From NCBI GenBank assembly GCA_036023115.1, contig JAYKKT010000091.1, positions 29,268,001 to 29,332,000 on the forward strand: a DNA stretch of 64,000 nucleotides. Direction: 5' to 3'. A program made the translations under genes and the position numbers. This document shows, one piece after another, positions 25,601-55,849 of the stretch (its first letter is position 1; every line of letters begins with the position of its first letter). This stretch comes from Brasenia schreberi. Lineage: Eukaryota; Streptophyta; Magnoliopsida; Nymphaeales; Cabombaceae. Below the pieces are notes generated by a model. The model saw only the letters and a program-made list of their open reading frames with translations. It did not search any database and was not told where the DNA came from.

Positions 25601-28600
25601 TATGTAGGCAGAAAAGGGTGTCATGGCCCAGCTAGAAAATGTGATTTTTTAGATGACAGGATTGAATAAGAGCCTCCAATCCTAGAAGATTAAAGCTGGA
25701 AGGAGTTAAAAGCAAAAGCTGCACTTGCAGTAGCTGAAAATGAAGACACTAATTTTCTCGGGAGAATTGGACATTCCAGAGACAAAGGGATATTTCTGTT
25801 ATTAATAATGATAGTTGTGGATTTAATGCATGTGGTAATTATGATCCACGGTGCATTGACTGAGTTGATATTTTGTTGTACTTAGTTATAATTTTGTGAC
25901 TTGTTATTGGTGACTTTAACTTTTAGTTGTATTTGTTTCACTTGTTAATATATGATTCATGTGTTGTGATCTACCGATTACAGTTTTATCAATGTATGTC
26001 ATATTTACTGGTTGGTGTTGTTAACACATTTTTTGTTGATTTTTCCTGTCCTAATTGTTTGTACACACATATGACGTCAGTTTTCCCATTCGCTTTTGGG
26101 CTTCCCATGACTCACTGAGATATGTTTTTTATATGTTATATTGGCATAATAAAATAACATGTTTATCCTTTGATGCTCCTTGTTTTGAGCATATCTGTAA
26201 GGATTAAGGATCTATGGCAATCATTTAGAGATTGCTTTGCAAATACTATTCCCATGTTTGGCGTTCCAGGGCCTTGCCTTTGATGACAAGAATACGCCAT
26301 CAAGATAACTATGCAAAAAACTGACAAAGTCTCGTAATAATGATGATTGCAGTGGTCATAAGGTAACAAATATAATTAGTAAGTATTGATTAAGGATACT
26401 GGCACGTAGTAATACAATAGCCAACCACCTCCCATACTTAGTAGCATGCAATGATCATTGATGATGATTCTTGCTCAATTTCACAAGATAATAAAAATTA
26501 GTAATTTGATAAAGACAATCTAAGGAAAGGGTAAGGTAGTCCCCTTTTCACCAAAAGAAGTATATTATGCTAAAAGTGTATTGATTCAAGAAAACAACAG
26601 CTTCAAATAACTAAAAACAAATTTCATTATCCCTAATCTTGCTGGTTTATTATAGTATGTTGTTGATGGATGGCATCACATACCAAAACTTAACTCACTT
26701 TGCAAACTTCCAGCAAAAACGAAATACTGCAAAAACATATTACATGAAATAAATGAAAATGACCCTGGTAAGATGCCAACTAAGATTAACTGCATACTTC
26801 TAGAAAAAGGATTGAACTGAAAAGTACCAGCAAAGGATGCATGATTTGGAGGTGAATGATTTTGCCTCAGGCGATCATCTCCAATTTGTACCTATAATAA
26901 ATGACATAGTTAGCTTATCTCTTCAATTCTACAGAAAGAAGCTATGAGCAGATTTTTTTCAGTTACCTCCTTCAATGATCTTTGAGACTCGTATAAAGGC
27001 TTATCAGAAGAAATTGGACTTCCCATGGTAGCATAAAATGGTGGATATCGAAGACGTGCAGAAAGATTTTCTGGCTCTAGGGGGAACTCTCTATGAACTC
27101 TTCCAGGCTGCCTTGGGCTCATCTCTTCCTCAACTGGAGACCAGCTTCCATGCACCTGCACGGGCGCTGTAGGGATATGAAGAGAGGACTGTAACTGAAA
27201 AGGATGATCAGCCACCGCATGTTCCCTAGTGTCCTGACCATGTTGCAAAATAAGCAGCCTTCTTCTTGTATCCGGGTCTAATTCAGATTCAGGAACCTCT
27301 CCCTCTTCTCTGCCAGGAGAGTACTGCAAACTGGATTCTGAGGGAGTAACATGACCAGATGGCTTTCGTGATGCAATTGCATACTGGTTGCCAAGTGAAA
27401 ATTGAGAAGATTCTTGGGCCAAAATGTTAGAAGCAGCAGCCAAAGCAAACTGAGAAGGCTGAAGTATAGAGTCAGGATTGCTAATGGCAGGAGCAGAAGC
27501 CAGTTGAGCAAATGAATTTACATCCTGAAAGAACGCGTCAAAAAGTTCACCGAAGCTATCATGAGGCACAAATAAAAGCTTTTTAACACACTTCACAATG
27601 AAAGTAACTGATAACGCTTCTGTCTGACATTGCATGCAACATTTCTTGCTACACATAGGACTGGAACAACATTTGCTGTCTAATAAAGAAATACAGAAAA
27701 TATTGAAGTCTCTGTCATGAACATTTAGAGAGAAAAAAAAAATATTTTTGAAATAACATACATAAACCAGTACCTCTGCTTGAGGAGCATAAGCAACCCA
27801 TACAATTAACAGAAACATTTGAGAAAGCAACCCCGTGGCATAGGAATCTCTAAACTATATAGTATTAATTCTGGTCTTCATACAGTATGCAAAAATCCCT
27901 CTTTTATTAATGAAACTAAGGAGACCATTTTGTACTTCCCAAAATTGCATGAGTAGATTAATCTTTTTTTCCTATTTTCCTGAAAGATCTGATCTATGAT
28001 TCTATAAGCAAGTCAAGTAGTCAATGTGAAGGAAAGAAAGAGAGAGCGTCCATCCAAATGCTGTGTCACAAGAACGTTACAATAAACTAAATTCTGACAT
28101 GAATAAGCTCCCAAAAATTTAGAAAATCATGATCTGAATGTATATCAAGATCACTGCACTTTTTAATGCTCAAGACCAAGGGTTGCATGTACAGCGTATT
28201 TCTTATTCAAATCCAAGTTGTGCAACATCAAGTAAAACAGGAACTTGGAACAAGAATGACAAGTCAGCCTCTAATGGAGGCCAGAATCATCATTGGAAAT
28301 GAATAGAATGTTAAAGTGTAGGTTAGCGCATAATGTAACCAAATCAACTGCTTCATCAACTGGATACGTCAAAGATGGACCCATTGTCCTTGACAGGTTA
28401 AACAACATTAAGCCACAACAATCATGCATGTTCTTGACATCTCTTGGCCTTAGACTTGCACCAAGCGAGGGATATTTTCCATTTTACTGCTGTAGAGATT
28501 TAAATAGGAGTGAACGTGAACCTCTGATATCAGTAAGAATGATAATTAGTAAGATGCATTGTCTAAGATAAACAACAGCGTCCTTGATAGGTTCTCCACA

Positions 28601-31600
28601 ATATCCAATGTTAGGCCACACACACATTCACGCACAAGCCATAAAGTTTTCAATTGATCTTGTACATTTATAAGGCAAGAGCACAGTGCACTCTTCCCCG
28701 AAAAGTCATGTTGTTATTAAAGGCTTTATGTAGAGCAACAGGAGACACAAAATTTAAGGTATTTACTAGCTTGGTACAGCCAATAGATGGTTAAGGTCAT
28801 TCTATAAAATATGGACTATGACAGAGCAATTAAGGTCGTTCAGCTCATTTTATGATTTTTGGTACTTAACGGTTGAGCGTGAAAGTACAAAATACAGCAC
28901 AATCAATGTATTCAGAAGGCTGGTCCAAGCTTTTAAGAATTGTCTAGGAATATTCAACCAGTCTTTCTGGTTCTTGATACAAACTTCACGTACTGCTAGA
29001 TAGATATATGGTCAACAAACGAACCATATGAGGGTAATACGTACTACAAAAATAACTCAAGTACTTAAAATCTCTAAATGATTCACCCATTCCAGCGCAC
29101 CGGTTTGTCAGACATATTCTGTGAATGACAGGGTTCAAGTTTTCTCTTTTGGGGGGAAAAGGATCATATATTAAGTGCAAAAACATAAGGGCTCAAGCAG
29201 TTTTATTTTTAATAAAACAGGACACACAGCATACCAAACTAATTAAACATGCAGGTCCAGAATTATCTCAAAACATCATCTGTTTAGTCACATCAGGTGA
29301 TAGAAAGAGAATTAGCTCACAGCACTCTCTGTTAGCATCTTCCAGAGTATGTGTGTACTGAAGTAGATCAAAACAATTACCTGATTTGACACATACTATT
29401 CGATCCAAGAGCTCTTTTGAACTTATCAAGTTTGATTCCGGGTCAAGCAACCTCCACATCTCCAAAGCATAGTCCCGCTCAGCCATTGTACAAACATAAA
29501 CCTCAAATCGCTTCCGCCCTTTTGCAGTTAAGTAGCTACGAAGTTCATCCCATGCTGGTCGCAGTCTGACAAGAACACTTGTATCACGAATCTGTGAACA
29601 TCAAATTTGAAATACTTGTCACTCACTTGATTATCTATATCTACTAAGCAAACAAATATAGTTTCTTAACATGCTACAGCTTGCTCAGATACAAGATGAA
29701 ACCTACATGACCATGAAAGATGACATCAAACATTCTTAAAATTAGCAAATGGGATTTCAGAGCAGCCAGGCTAATATAAGCAATACAGGAGGTAATTCTT
29801 ATAGAACAGATGACATGGGAAATGATAACACCATTGGTGATTCAGCATAGTAGATAGATGAAAGTTTCATGCAAAAATGCAAGTCAGGAGGAAATTTCCA
29901 CGGAGAAGAAATTCACAAACAAGGACTATTGCATGTCATACAAAAACAAGTTCTGCAAGATTGGTTTTTCAAAAGACATCCTCCAACAAAATGTACTTCA
30001 GTGTGCATATCCCAGAGCTTAAAACAAAACAGGCTGCAAACAAAATGTACAATCTTGGAGATATAAAAAGAAAACTATTTTCTTGGGAAAAAGTTCTTCA
30101 AAAAAGCTTTACTGCCATTAATATATCCTTGCAAGTAACATTCCTGAATTTATCCTCCAGCTACTTATGGTTTCAAATGTGCCAAACTGTTTTCCTGTGC
30201 GGTCAGAATGTAAATGATCCAACATGTACCAGATACAGATTGTCTACTCATCTAATATCACTTAGACGCATCTTTTCACGAAATAATAATAAACATGCAC
30301 AGAAGCATGAAATCGAATGAGCAGAAAATCTTAAATATAAAGCAACAGATATCCAAAATGGCTTAAATACTACCAGATACAAATTTGGTATGCAGAACCA
30401 TCCAATTCAGTAGATAAAAACTAGGAAAATTGAATTGGCAAATTTGAAGTATACCAATGGATTGATGCGAGTTAGAATGATATTTCGATCATGTAATCTT
30501 ATAATTGGCCTGATAAGTGACTGGTGGCTGCCAGACATGGGCGGAACTATCTCGGACTGAACTTTCACCACTTTCCCGTTCTCAAGAACTTGGTCGTTGT
30601 CTACGTATTGCTTCAATATTGATTTGTCATCTTGATAACGCTTGACCTCTGCAAGCATACCTGCAATACGCTGAGAATCTAGCTCGGTACTTATCTTACG
30701 CTGAAGGGCTTCAATTCGGTCCTCAAATGAGCGCATTGTATTAGCAACTATTAGTGTTTCATCAAGATCGAATACAATGCCAAGGCATCTTAAGTTAAGC
30801 ATGCTTAAACAGGCACCATACAGTCCTGGCGATACACTAAATCCCCAAAAACATGGAAATAGTTCGAGCTTGTTTCTGGGGGGCATGGCCACTAGATGAA
30901 GTTCTTCTTCTCCAAGTTGCATTATAGCAGTCTGCAGCCAATAACATACGAGTTAAAAAAAAATAACACTAGCAGAGAAACAGAAACACTTCAATATGGA
31001 CATAGCATAAAACTAAAATCCGAATATATCCTAAAGACCAGTGGCGTGCTGTTTAGCAAAAGTAAGTTTAAAATTGCAGATAGGTGTAACATTGTTAACA
31101 TGGTCATAATTTCCAGGAGTAATCAGATAGGTGCAACATTGTTAACATGGTCATGATATCCAGGAACAATCAAATAGGTGCAACATTGTTAACATGGCCA
31201 TGGTTTCCAGGAGCAATAAGGAGAGGTGCAATCAACATATTAACCAACACCAAGAAAGGTCTTTTAAAATACGATTGCAGCGTATCAACTACTCGGAAGC
31301 TCATTAGCAAATTATAGGCACAAAAGTTCTCATGGAATTTATATGTCAAAACAAGATAGCAGAACTGTCTAATAAAGCTGAACTTTTGTGGTGACAGAGG
31401 AGCACCAATCTGCTTGGGAAACAGTCCATTTTGCATGAGAAGACAAAAGGGTTTAGCCTGATGAGCTGACAGCGTTTTAAGTGACGAAATTTTGGTACCT
31501 TGTTGTCTCTGAGGCAGGTGCTGTAGAGAGAAAATAGAGGCGACTCGTGAGCCTGGGGTTGCTTAGATTCCATTTTGAAGCAAACCCCACAAGACGCGAT

Positions 31601-31771
31601 GGTGTGAAGGACTGCCAATGGGGGACACCTCTCGCTCGGTGGGGAGAAATTGGTGATTCGGATTTCCTTCTTACACACATCCATCGCGTCAAATTTCTGG
31701 TTCTGTGGGTAAATATCGGCCTCCCCCAGCGGGGAGCCCTCATGATAAACAACCACCACTAGTTTCAACAT
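15877..31771 (-). CDS. CPL1: CPL1-type RNA polymerase II CTD phosphatase-like gene, internally deleted
   Basis: Exons on -: 31499-31771, 30455-30931, 29381-29591, 26967-27524, 26828-26891, 19858-19991, 19714-19767, 19228-19324, 18861-19090, 18684-18770, 18518-18583, 16157-16233 and 15877-15982 (stop TAA). All these junctions have GT-AG sites and compatible phases except the jump from 29381 to 27524. Exon 2 has the FCP1/SCP acyl-phosphate motif FDLDET (about residues 146-150). Exon 3 has [20 protein letters not shown]. The 26967-27524 exon has [19 protein letters not shown]. Two double-stranded-RNA-binding domains follow (with [14 protein letters not shown] and [14 protein letters not shown]), and the C-terminus is VKRMKPDF...[10 protein letters not shown]. 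Two dsRBDs indicate CPL1 rather than CPL2. CPL1 dephosphorylates the Pol II CTD and affects stress transcription and miRNA processing in the nucleus. Between 29381 and 27524 the DDR-containing end of the FCP1 domain and the next segment are missing (see separate entries), so catalytic function is doubtful. Confidence 0.85.
16337..16934 (-). mobile_element. 5'-truncated RTE-clade LINE in the last large CPL1 intron
   Basis: A 598-bp insertion flanked by a 19-bp target duplication, AACTAAAACGGATTGACCA, at 16318-16336 and 16935-16953. On - it carries the C-terminal part of the LINE polyprotein in one open frame, including [35 protein letters not shown] and RLRWFD, then frame decay, and ends in the RTE tail with (GTT)n. 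It is 5'-truncated, as expected for target-primed reverse transcription. It lies in the CPL1 intron 16234-18517 in the same orientation as the gene. Confidence 0.9.
17053..18462 (+). mobile_element. Old 5'-truncated RTE LINE interrupted by a MITE
   Basis: The + strand has decayed RT C-terminal sequence ([20 protein letters not shown], then [17 protein letters not shown]) from about 17080 to 17790. LINE homology resumes at about 18390-18460 with the canonical tail (...CTAGTATGGGAAAAAGGCTTAG then GTT repeats). A 554-bp MITE splits the two halves. A degraded target duplication, ACAATTGGGTTATAA at 17038-17052 and ACAATTGGGCTATAA near 18469-18483, flanks the whole. The LINE predates the MITE and is in antisense orientation to CPL1. 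Confidence 0.75.
17801..18354. mobile_element. hAT-like MITE nested in the LINE
   Basis: A 554-bp block that interrupts the LINE, with ends TAGAGGTGTTCA (left) and TAGGGTTGGTCA (reverse complement of right), 9 of 12 identical. The flanking 8-mers ACGGTTAG (17793-17800) and ACTGTTGG (18355-18362) match at 6 of 8 positions, as an old 8-bp hAT target duplication would. CGGTTTGGTTC-type subterminal repeats occur near both ends. No coding capacity is seen. Confidence 0.6.
21804..25057 (+). mobile_element. Near full-length RTE-clade LINE in a CPL1 intron
   Basis: A 3254-bp insertion flanked by a perfect 20-bp target duplication, TTTTGATTTTTAAGTCTTAA, at 21784-21803 and 25058-25077. It begins CTTCGCCCATGTAAGGG. 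Its 5' UTR contains an imperfect repeat around GCCCGAATGTAGT (about 22008-22160). It ends GTATGGGAAAAGGCTTAG followed by GTT repeats instead of poly(A), which is typical of the RTE clade. It lies in the 6.8-kb CPL1 intron 19992-26827, antisense to the gene. The 5' end matches the 5' end of the 206-bp derivative at 46506, suggesting it is the true element start. Confidence 0.9.
22177..25031 (+). pseudogene. Broken RTE LINE endonuclease-reverse transcriptase ORF
   Basis: Domain order is apurinic-like endonuclease then reverse transcriptase. The endonuclease starts with [17 protein letters not shown] near 22177 and continues through [15 protein letters not shown] and [15 protein letters not shown] to about 22915. 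The RT region runs from 23265, with [61 protein letters not shown] and the catalytic FADDIVLV box (FADD at 24259-24270). The C-terminal region ends with [11 protein letters not shown] and a TAG at about 25031. There are frameshifts near 22265, 23985 and 24556 and several stops (for example near 22335, 22534 and 22915). The element is therefore dead, although the catalytic FADD is kept. Confidence 0.85.
27623..27679 (-). CDS. CPL1: Truncated CPL1 exon encoding [19 protein letters not shown]
   Basis: The exon starts after a good acceptor (TTTATTAG) at 27679 in phase 0, matching the phase of the preceding YAPQAE remnant, and encodes a strongly conserved CPL1 stretch. Homology ends abruptly after NVR at 27623, where family members continue with a GGFFK...FDE...L segment. 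In the family frame a TGA follows nine codons later. The next normal exon begins at 27524 behind a proper acceptor (TTCTTTCAG), so the lost piece lies in the 98 bp between. Confidence 0.75.
27774..27791 (-). pseudogene. CPL1: Remnant 3' end of the CPL1 exon carrying the FCP1 DDR motif
   Basis: Only the last six codons (YAPQAE) and the GT donor (GTACTGG) of this exon remain. In CPL1 homologues this exon runs from the residues after VCVKSG through the conserved VIDDRLKVW motif to APYYAPQAE. Upstream of 27791 the sequence is unrelated and has no AG acceptor close by, so the remnant cannot be spliced as an exon. I found no copy of the missing part anywhere in 27792-29380. Confidence 0.75.
31081..31221. 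repeat. 47-bp minisatellite, three tandem copies, in CPL1 intron 1
   Basis: Copies begin TAGGTGYAAC at 31081, 31128 and 31175, exactly 47 bp apart, each with ATTGTTAACATGG and TTCCAGGA or ATCCAGGA. A partial fourth start (AGGTGCAATCAAC) follows at about 31226. The repeat lies wholly inside the intron 30932-31498 and does not alter coding sequence. Confidence 0.85.
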
Positions 31772-31818
31772 TACTTTCCCCTTTTCCGTCCCTTCCTTTT
31801 ATTTTCACTCGCTAGCGA

Positions 31819-32166
31819 AAACCCTAACCCTAAAATACCGAAAACCTCCTCAGATCTGGTGACCGCCCCTCTGCTTTATGCCTTTTTTATGTCTCTGTTA
31901 GGGTTCATAACGAAAGATTGGTAGCTTTTGTTTACAGCCACTGGTGGTGGTACTCGCTGTGCATCAGTTGACGACGATGGTGATGGTAGTGGCAGTTTCC
32001 GGATCGAAAATCGTTTGTCCTCTTGAAGGCTGTCTAAATTTTAAGCAAAATTATTGCCTATGATAAATTCCGGTTCCTTTCGAATTCTGATATGAATCGA
32101 TAGAAGATCGACGTTCCTCTCGGAAAGGGGACTACAAACCCTAATTTGGGGAGACATAAACCCTAA
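31819..32166. promoter_or_regulatory. CPL1 upstream region with three telo-box motifs
   Basis: Exact AAACCCTAA motifs are at 31819-31827, 32136-32144 and 32158-32166, within 400 bp upstream of the CPL1 start codon at 31771; the first is extended by a second CCCTAAA. Telo-boxes are common in promoters of plant genes for translation, replication and RNA machinery and bind telobox-binding factors. A TATA box was not identified, and the 5' UTR boundary is unknown. Confidence 0.5.
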
Positions 32167-34019
32167 GGCAAGCCCATAAAAGGAAGGATGTACCGTCGTC
32201 CAAACAAATCCGATCATCGGAGAGAGGGGGGGCTCAGAGGGGACAGATGAACAATAAGATTACAAGAAAAAACGGGAAATAAATAAGGGTCATGCAATAA
32301 TCCTAATCATCGCATTAAAGCTCATAAGAAAAGAGGGTGAAGTGAGTAATTTGGGGTTCCCCTCTCTCTCCTTTTGAGTTCACAACCAGTGAGAATCCTA
32401 CGGCTTCCTGAATAGGAGATCGGTGGTGCCGTGGAGTTGGTCACGGAGGAGAGAGAGAGGGGTTGACTCCTAAATGGGGACCCATCAATTTCATAATTTC
32501 CACCAAATGTTTATTCTAACGGGGATCGTCGGACTCTCCTCCAAATTCACACAGTTGTATACTACTAAAATATGTAGTTGCAAACTCTTTAGAAGGTCTA
32601 ATCATTAAGTCCATCAGCATTATCTTTTTTGGGATGATAATGAATCCAATTTTTTCCCTCTCACCCTATTAGAACTTTATGATAATGGGTCAGATATGGA
32701 ACATCATAGATCCAGATTTCAACTCAAATAAGGCTTAAAAAAGTAAAGTTTTTTTATTATCATATTTAAAGAATTGAAAACTTTGAGATTAGGAAGTCAA
32801 AATTTTGAAAGTTTGACATCTTTTCCATGTACCTCTAAAGGCATGTTCATGTGACACACTCCATTTGTGCTTTTCCTTTACTTTTAGAGGATATTTGTAT
32901 AATAAAATTATCCTTAATGAATGTGGTACTAAATCATTATAACATGATGGCTTATTAATTTACAATTGAGTACTATTGAGTATAGACTATAAGCTATAAT
33001 CCCCATATACCTTTTTATCTTGAATCCAACCTAACTTATACACAATCAAAACAATTCGAGAAATCCTCAATTTTAGACCATGTCAAATGAGGTATCCCCT
33101 ACCTTATTTTGATTGAGTTGGATTGGGACTCCATGAGTTAGGCCAATGTTGCGTACATTACAATTGGGAGGATGAAACTAGGTATGCATGCCCTTGGCAT
33201 TGAACTCACGATGTTCAATTTGTGAGTCGAGTTCCCTACTAGGTGATTTATTTGTCAGAATGCACATACAAAATGTGCATCTTGGTAGAATAGAATGTGT
33301 GAATGAGAGAGAAAAGGGAGAGCCTATAAGGCACAATAACGACACCTATAATAGGGAATTAGAGGATCATGTCACATTTTGTGTTTTAATCCTAAGTAAG
33401 GTCCCGAGTTGTTCAACTACAATCAAACTTGAGACATAATGGGAGACGTTGCTATGAATTTTGAGTTTTTCATCAAAAACCCACATGAAAATGTAAATCT
33501 CTATATACAATATAAATTAAATAACGTATGTAACCATTTGAATTTATTTACAAATGAATATCAACTTTCTATAAGCATCTAAATCTTATTTTTCATCCAC
33601 CACCACTAGCACTATAAAATAACCAAGCTTTACAATTTTTTTCCTTTTACCAATTTTCATTTTGGGTTTCCTTCTTCACCTGTAAGATAGTGTTTCTAGA
33701 TCCTGATTTTTAGTAAAAATAAAATGATTTGTTTTGTAGATGATTTTTTTACTTCATGAAAACAATATCTCGCAAAATCAGGAAAGAGAGTCCATCTTTC
33801 CTGATTATGCGAGCATGTATTATTTAGACTGAAAGTAGTTACCCAATATGTCACATCTTCCACTTTGCCGCTTGATCTAAGTTATGATATGATAGTTTTC
33901 TCTCACTATTTCGTAGATTACCAAGTTGTATCAATTTTTTAGTTGTACAAGAATTGCAACTTACCATAGGTTATTACACATTATGTGGTTTTCGTAATCA
34001 ATATGATTTTTCTATATAA

Positions 34020-34460
34020 CAACCAAAACCTGTTTCCACACGAAGGCATATACTTAACATGCTTAGTAAAGAGATGTTAAGAAATGCCTTTTGTCAAGGG
34101 GTATGCTAACATTAGTAGATAGATGAGGTATTGATATTTTATTTCTTTAAGGATATCATGAACATAGTGATATTTTATCATTATATGCTCCCTTCTAGCT
34201 ATCTGCTCCACTTTTGATCAAACTGATAACTATATTATTGACACAATAAATGACAATTAGCTCGTTGGCTATATCTAACTTCATATAAGTTTATTCAAAC
34301 GGCACTATTTACAACTGTACTCCAAACAACATACTCAATTTCTTATGCACACACATGTTTCTTATAAGTCCAAGAAACAACACACCTCTAGAGATTGACT
34401 TATCATCTTTGCTACCAACAAAATCGGTATCTAATTTGTAAGGCTACTAATCAAATACAG
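34020..34460 (-). pseudogene. Ty1/copia RNase H relic
   Basis: On - the sequence reads YKLDTDFVGSKDDKSISRGV near 34385-34445, corresponding to the copia RNase H start (Y.DADWAG...DR.STSG). It continues with a CVNNIVISLI segment (family: CDN.SAI...) and, near 34070-34110, a SIPLDKRHFLTSLLSM stretch resembling the LTKGLP...F end. Frames change and stops interrupt it. No LTR was found next to it. Confidence 0.5.
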
Positions 34461-35639
34461 CTCAAATGGTTGACTCCTTCGAGAATGAATCTTGTATCTT
34501 TCCAAGGTCCAATGTGCAGCGAATCTTTTATGTATTCCATCACAACCCAATGGCTTAAATGGAACTTAAATCAGACTTCAAGTGTCTCTGAATTCGCCAA
34601 AAAAGAAAGATCTTGTTATGGACCTCAAGATCAAAACCAAAACATCTGGGTCTGAAACGGTTTCAAGATGGGGTTGGGTCCCATTCGGTCCCAAAAGATA
34701 CCAGCCCATATCCAAACACCATTAACAAAAGTTATGGACCTATCCAAGTCCAAACATAAAATGGACCAGAACCAAACCCATAGCCCATTTCGTGTCCTCA
34801 AAATGAACACGTGTTAAGTAAGTATGACATGAGACCAACGTAAGGTAAAAAACATGTCTTCAACACAGTAATTGCAAGGCCTGATCTCCTCACAGGATGT
34901 GGCACGAGTTCGACACAAGCTAATAGGTCACCTAAGACATCAAATAGGCATGTTAATGGGAAATACTTTAAACAGGAATGCTAATGGATCAGCTCCAACC
35001 CATCTCAACTTGATAGAATCGAATCGGCCAGACACAATGGGCTGAAATGGCCTATCCAAGTCGATTGATCCTGACCACCAGCTATTTGTAGGTGAATTGA
35101 GGGAGACATGGGAAGACAAGATGTTATTTTTCCCTCTCCCATTTCTGGTTCAGTCCAATTATAGATCCAAATCCATGTAAGGCATTATACTCTACCCTTT
35201 AGAAGAACTTTGCCTTCTGAATTTGAATCAGTCTTTCACACAATGTGTATGTCCAAAAGTAGAATCTCGCAATCAACTCACCGCTTAAACTTAATGCTGT
35301 CTTGAACCCAAATTTAGCTAAAAGTTAAATTTACTTCTACTGCATACACAAACATTATTATATTACACACGTAACTTGATACTTGCAATGAATCTCCTAA
35401 ATCATCTCTCCTCATCATAAAACATGCCCATGCATGACATTCTTTTTCAATCACACGAAAAACATTTTTTTCTAATTTACAATCTCATCGTGTCAAGCTA
35501 TGTTTCTAATGCAAATTACAAGCAACTTACTAGACATCTTAACCCCTTGTTTTTGAGCCTTATCTCCTTAAAACAAGTTATAGCAGTCATCTTATCTCCT
35601 CTTTCCCCAAATCCTACCCTACACCCATAACATTGCCCC

Positions 35640-36070
35640 TAGACACAGTCAGTTCGGAACCAGTCCGCCAGTTAAAATCAGAACCAGATCGGTTCCTGAT
35701 CCGAACCTGAAACCGAGACAGAGAACTGTTCGACTTGGTTACGGTTTGACATTTTAAAAAGCCCTATCAGAACCGATAAAAAACTGATGAGTCAAAAACT
35801 GTTAGAACCTGAAACAAAGAGACTGTCACGATTGAGTTTGACAGTTTTTTATTATCATATACATTATATAGTATATTGTTTAAGTTTAAAAATTCAACAT
35901 TTTATTTATTGATTATGAACGGTTCCAGATTCAGATCATAACCACCCCAAAACCAAAGTAATCAAAATCATCACTAGAAGCAGCCCCGACGATTCGGTTA
36001 TGGTTCATAATTCCGAGTAAACCAGAACTGACAGTTACATGTGAGGTTACCCCAACCTCCATAACCAGAA
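35640..36070. mobile_element. Putative MITE with CGGTT-type subterminal repeats
   Basis: The block is rich in AGAACCGAT, CGGTTC and ACGGTTTGAC motifs. Its ends carry GTCAGTTCGGAACC on the left and, in reverse complement, GTCAGTTCTGGTTT on the right (near 36034), forming an imperfect inverted repeat. The composition resembles the hAT-like MITE at 17801-18354. No target duplication was established. Confidence 0.35.
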
Positions 36071-36627
36071 CCTACAAGCTATTACCCCAACAACCTCAAA
36101 CCCAAAATATCCAAGCCGTTTCAAACACAGACAGCTCTTACCAGAAATCCTAAATCTTTTTAAACTATTAACGAGGATGCTTCAAAGGAGACTCGAATTT
36201 AGGCGAACTCTAACTATGATCAGTCCCAAGACCTATAAAAGCCCTTCCTTTACAGGCCATAACCCGTAGTTATAATAAAGATTGTATTTTGGAATCTTGA
36301 TTGTTTCAAGATTTGATTTTTATCATCAAACTTGATCTAGTTCAGCTTCTAAGTTTCAAGATTTTGGCTTCCGAAAATGTGTGCCTTTAAAACCCATCAT
36401 CATCCGCTGAGAGAGAGAGGAGAAAAACGGCAAAACTAGAATATACACATCTGCGAGAACCTTGACGCTATTATACACAATTTTCATTTCAACAGCTTTG
36501 GTTGTTGCAATGGACTAAGCAGACACTAAAAATGGATTATGAAAAATGTGCGCCAAAAACTTTTGAATACAACACTTCAACACCTCCAACAGAAGGTTAG
36601 ATGGAACTAATGGCCAAGACTTGCGCA

Positions 36628-55645
<19,018 letters not shown>

Positions 55646-55849
55646 CTCTTAATCAGGCGGATTTCTCCTCGATGGCGTCCATACCCATGGGAAATTGCTT
55701 GTCGTCGAGAGAGAGAGAGTATCCAAGCGATTTCAAACGAGGAAAAGAAAATCACGCCGCTTTGCTCCCTCCCTTGCGAGGAGGAGGTTGGAAAATTGCA
55801 TCCGAAGCCTAATATCAAGAAAACCAAAAAAAAATACACTTAGACCGTC

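Larger units (their letters stand above)
32170..36620. other. Intergenic region between CPL1 5' end and WAPL 3' end
   Basis: Apart from the copia RNase H relic (34020-34460) and a MITE-like block (35640-36070), no gene, exon or repeat was recognised. Open frames at 33188-33439, 34395-34655 and 35424-35630 have no recognisable domain. The sequence is mostly AT-rich. Confidence 0.45.

Noticed and set aside
28293..28571. Open frame in the CPL1 intron, considered as the missing exon
   Set aside because: It is on the opposite strand and its translation has no similarity to the expected DDR-containing segment.
31081..31240. Regularly spaced repeats suggestive of a CRISPR array
   Set aside because: The copies are contiguous with no spacers and lie in a plant gene intron; it is a minisatellite.
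34395..34655. 86-codon open frame on +
   Set aside because: It is antisense to the copia RNase H relic over part of its length and has no recognisable domain.
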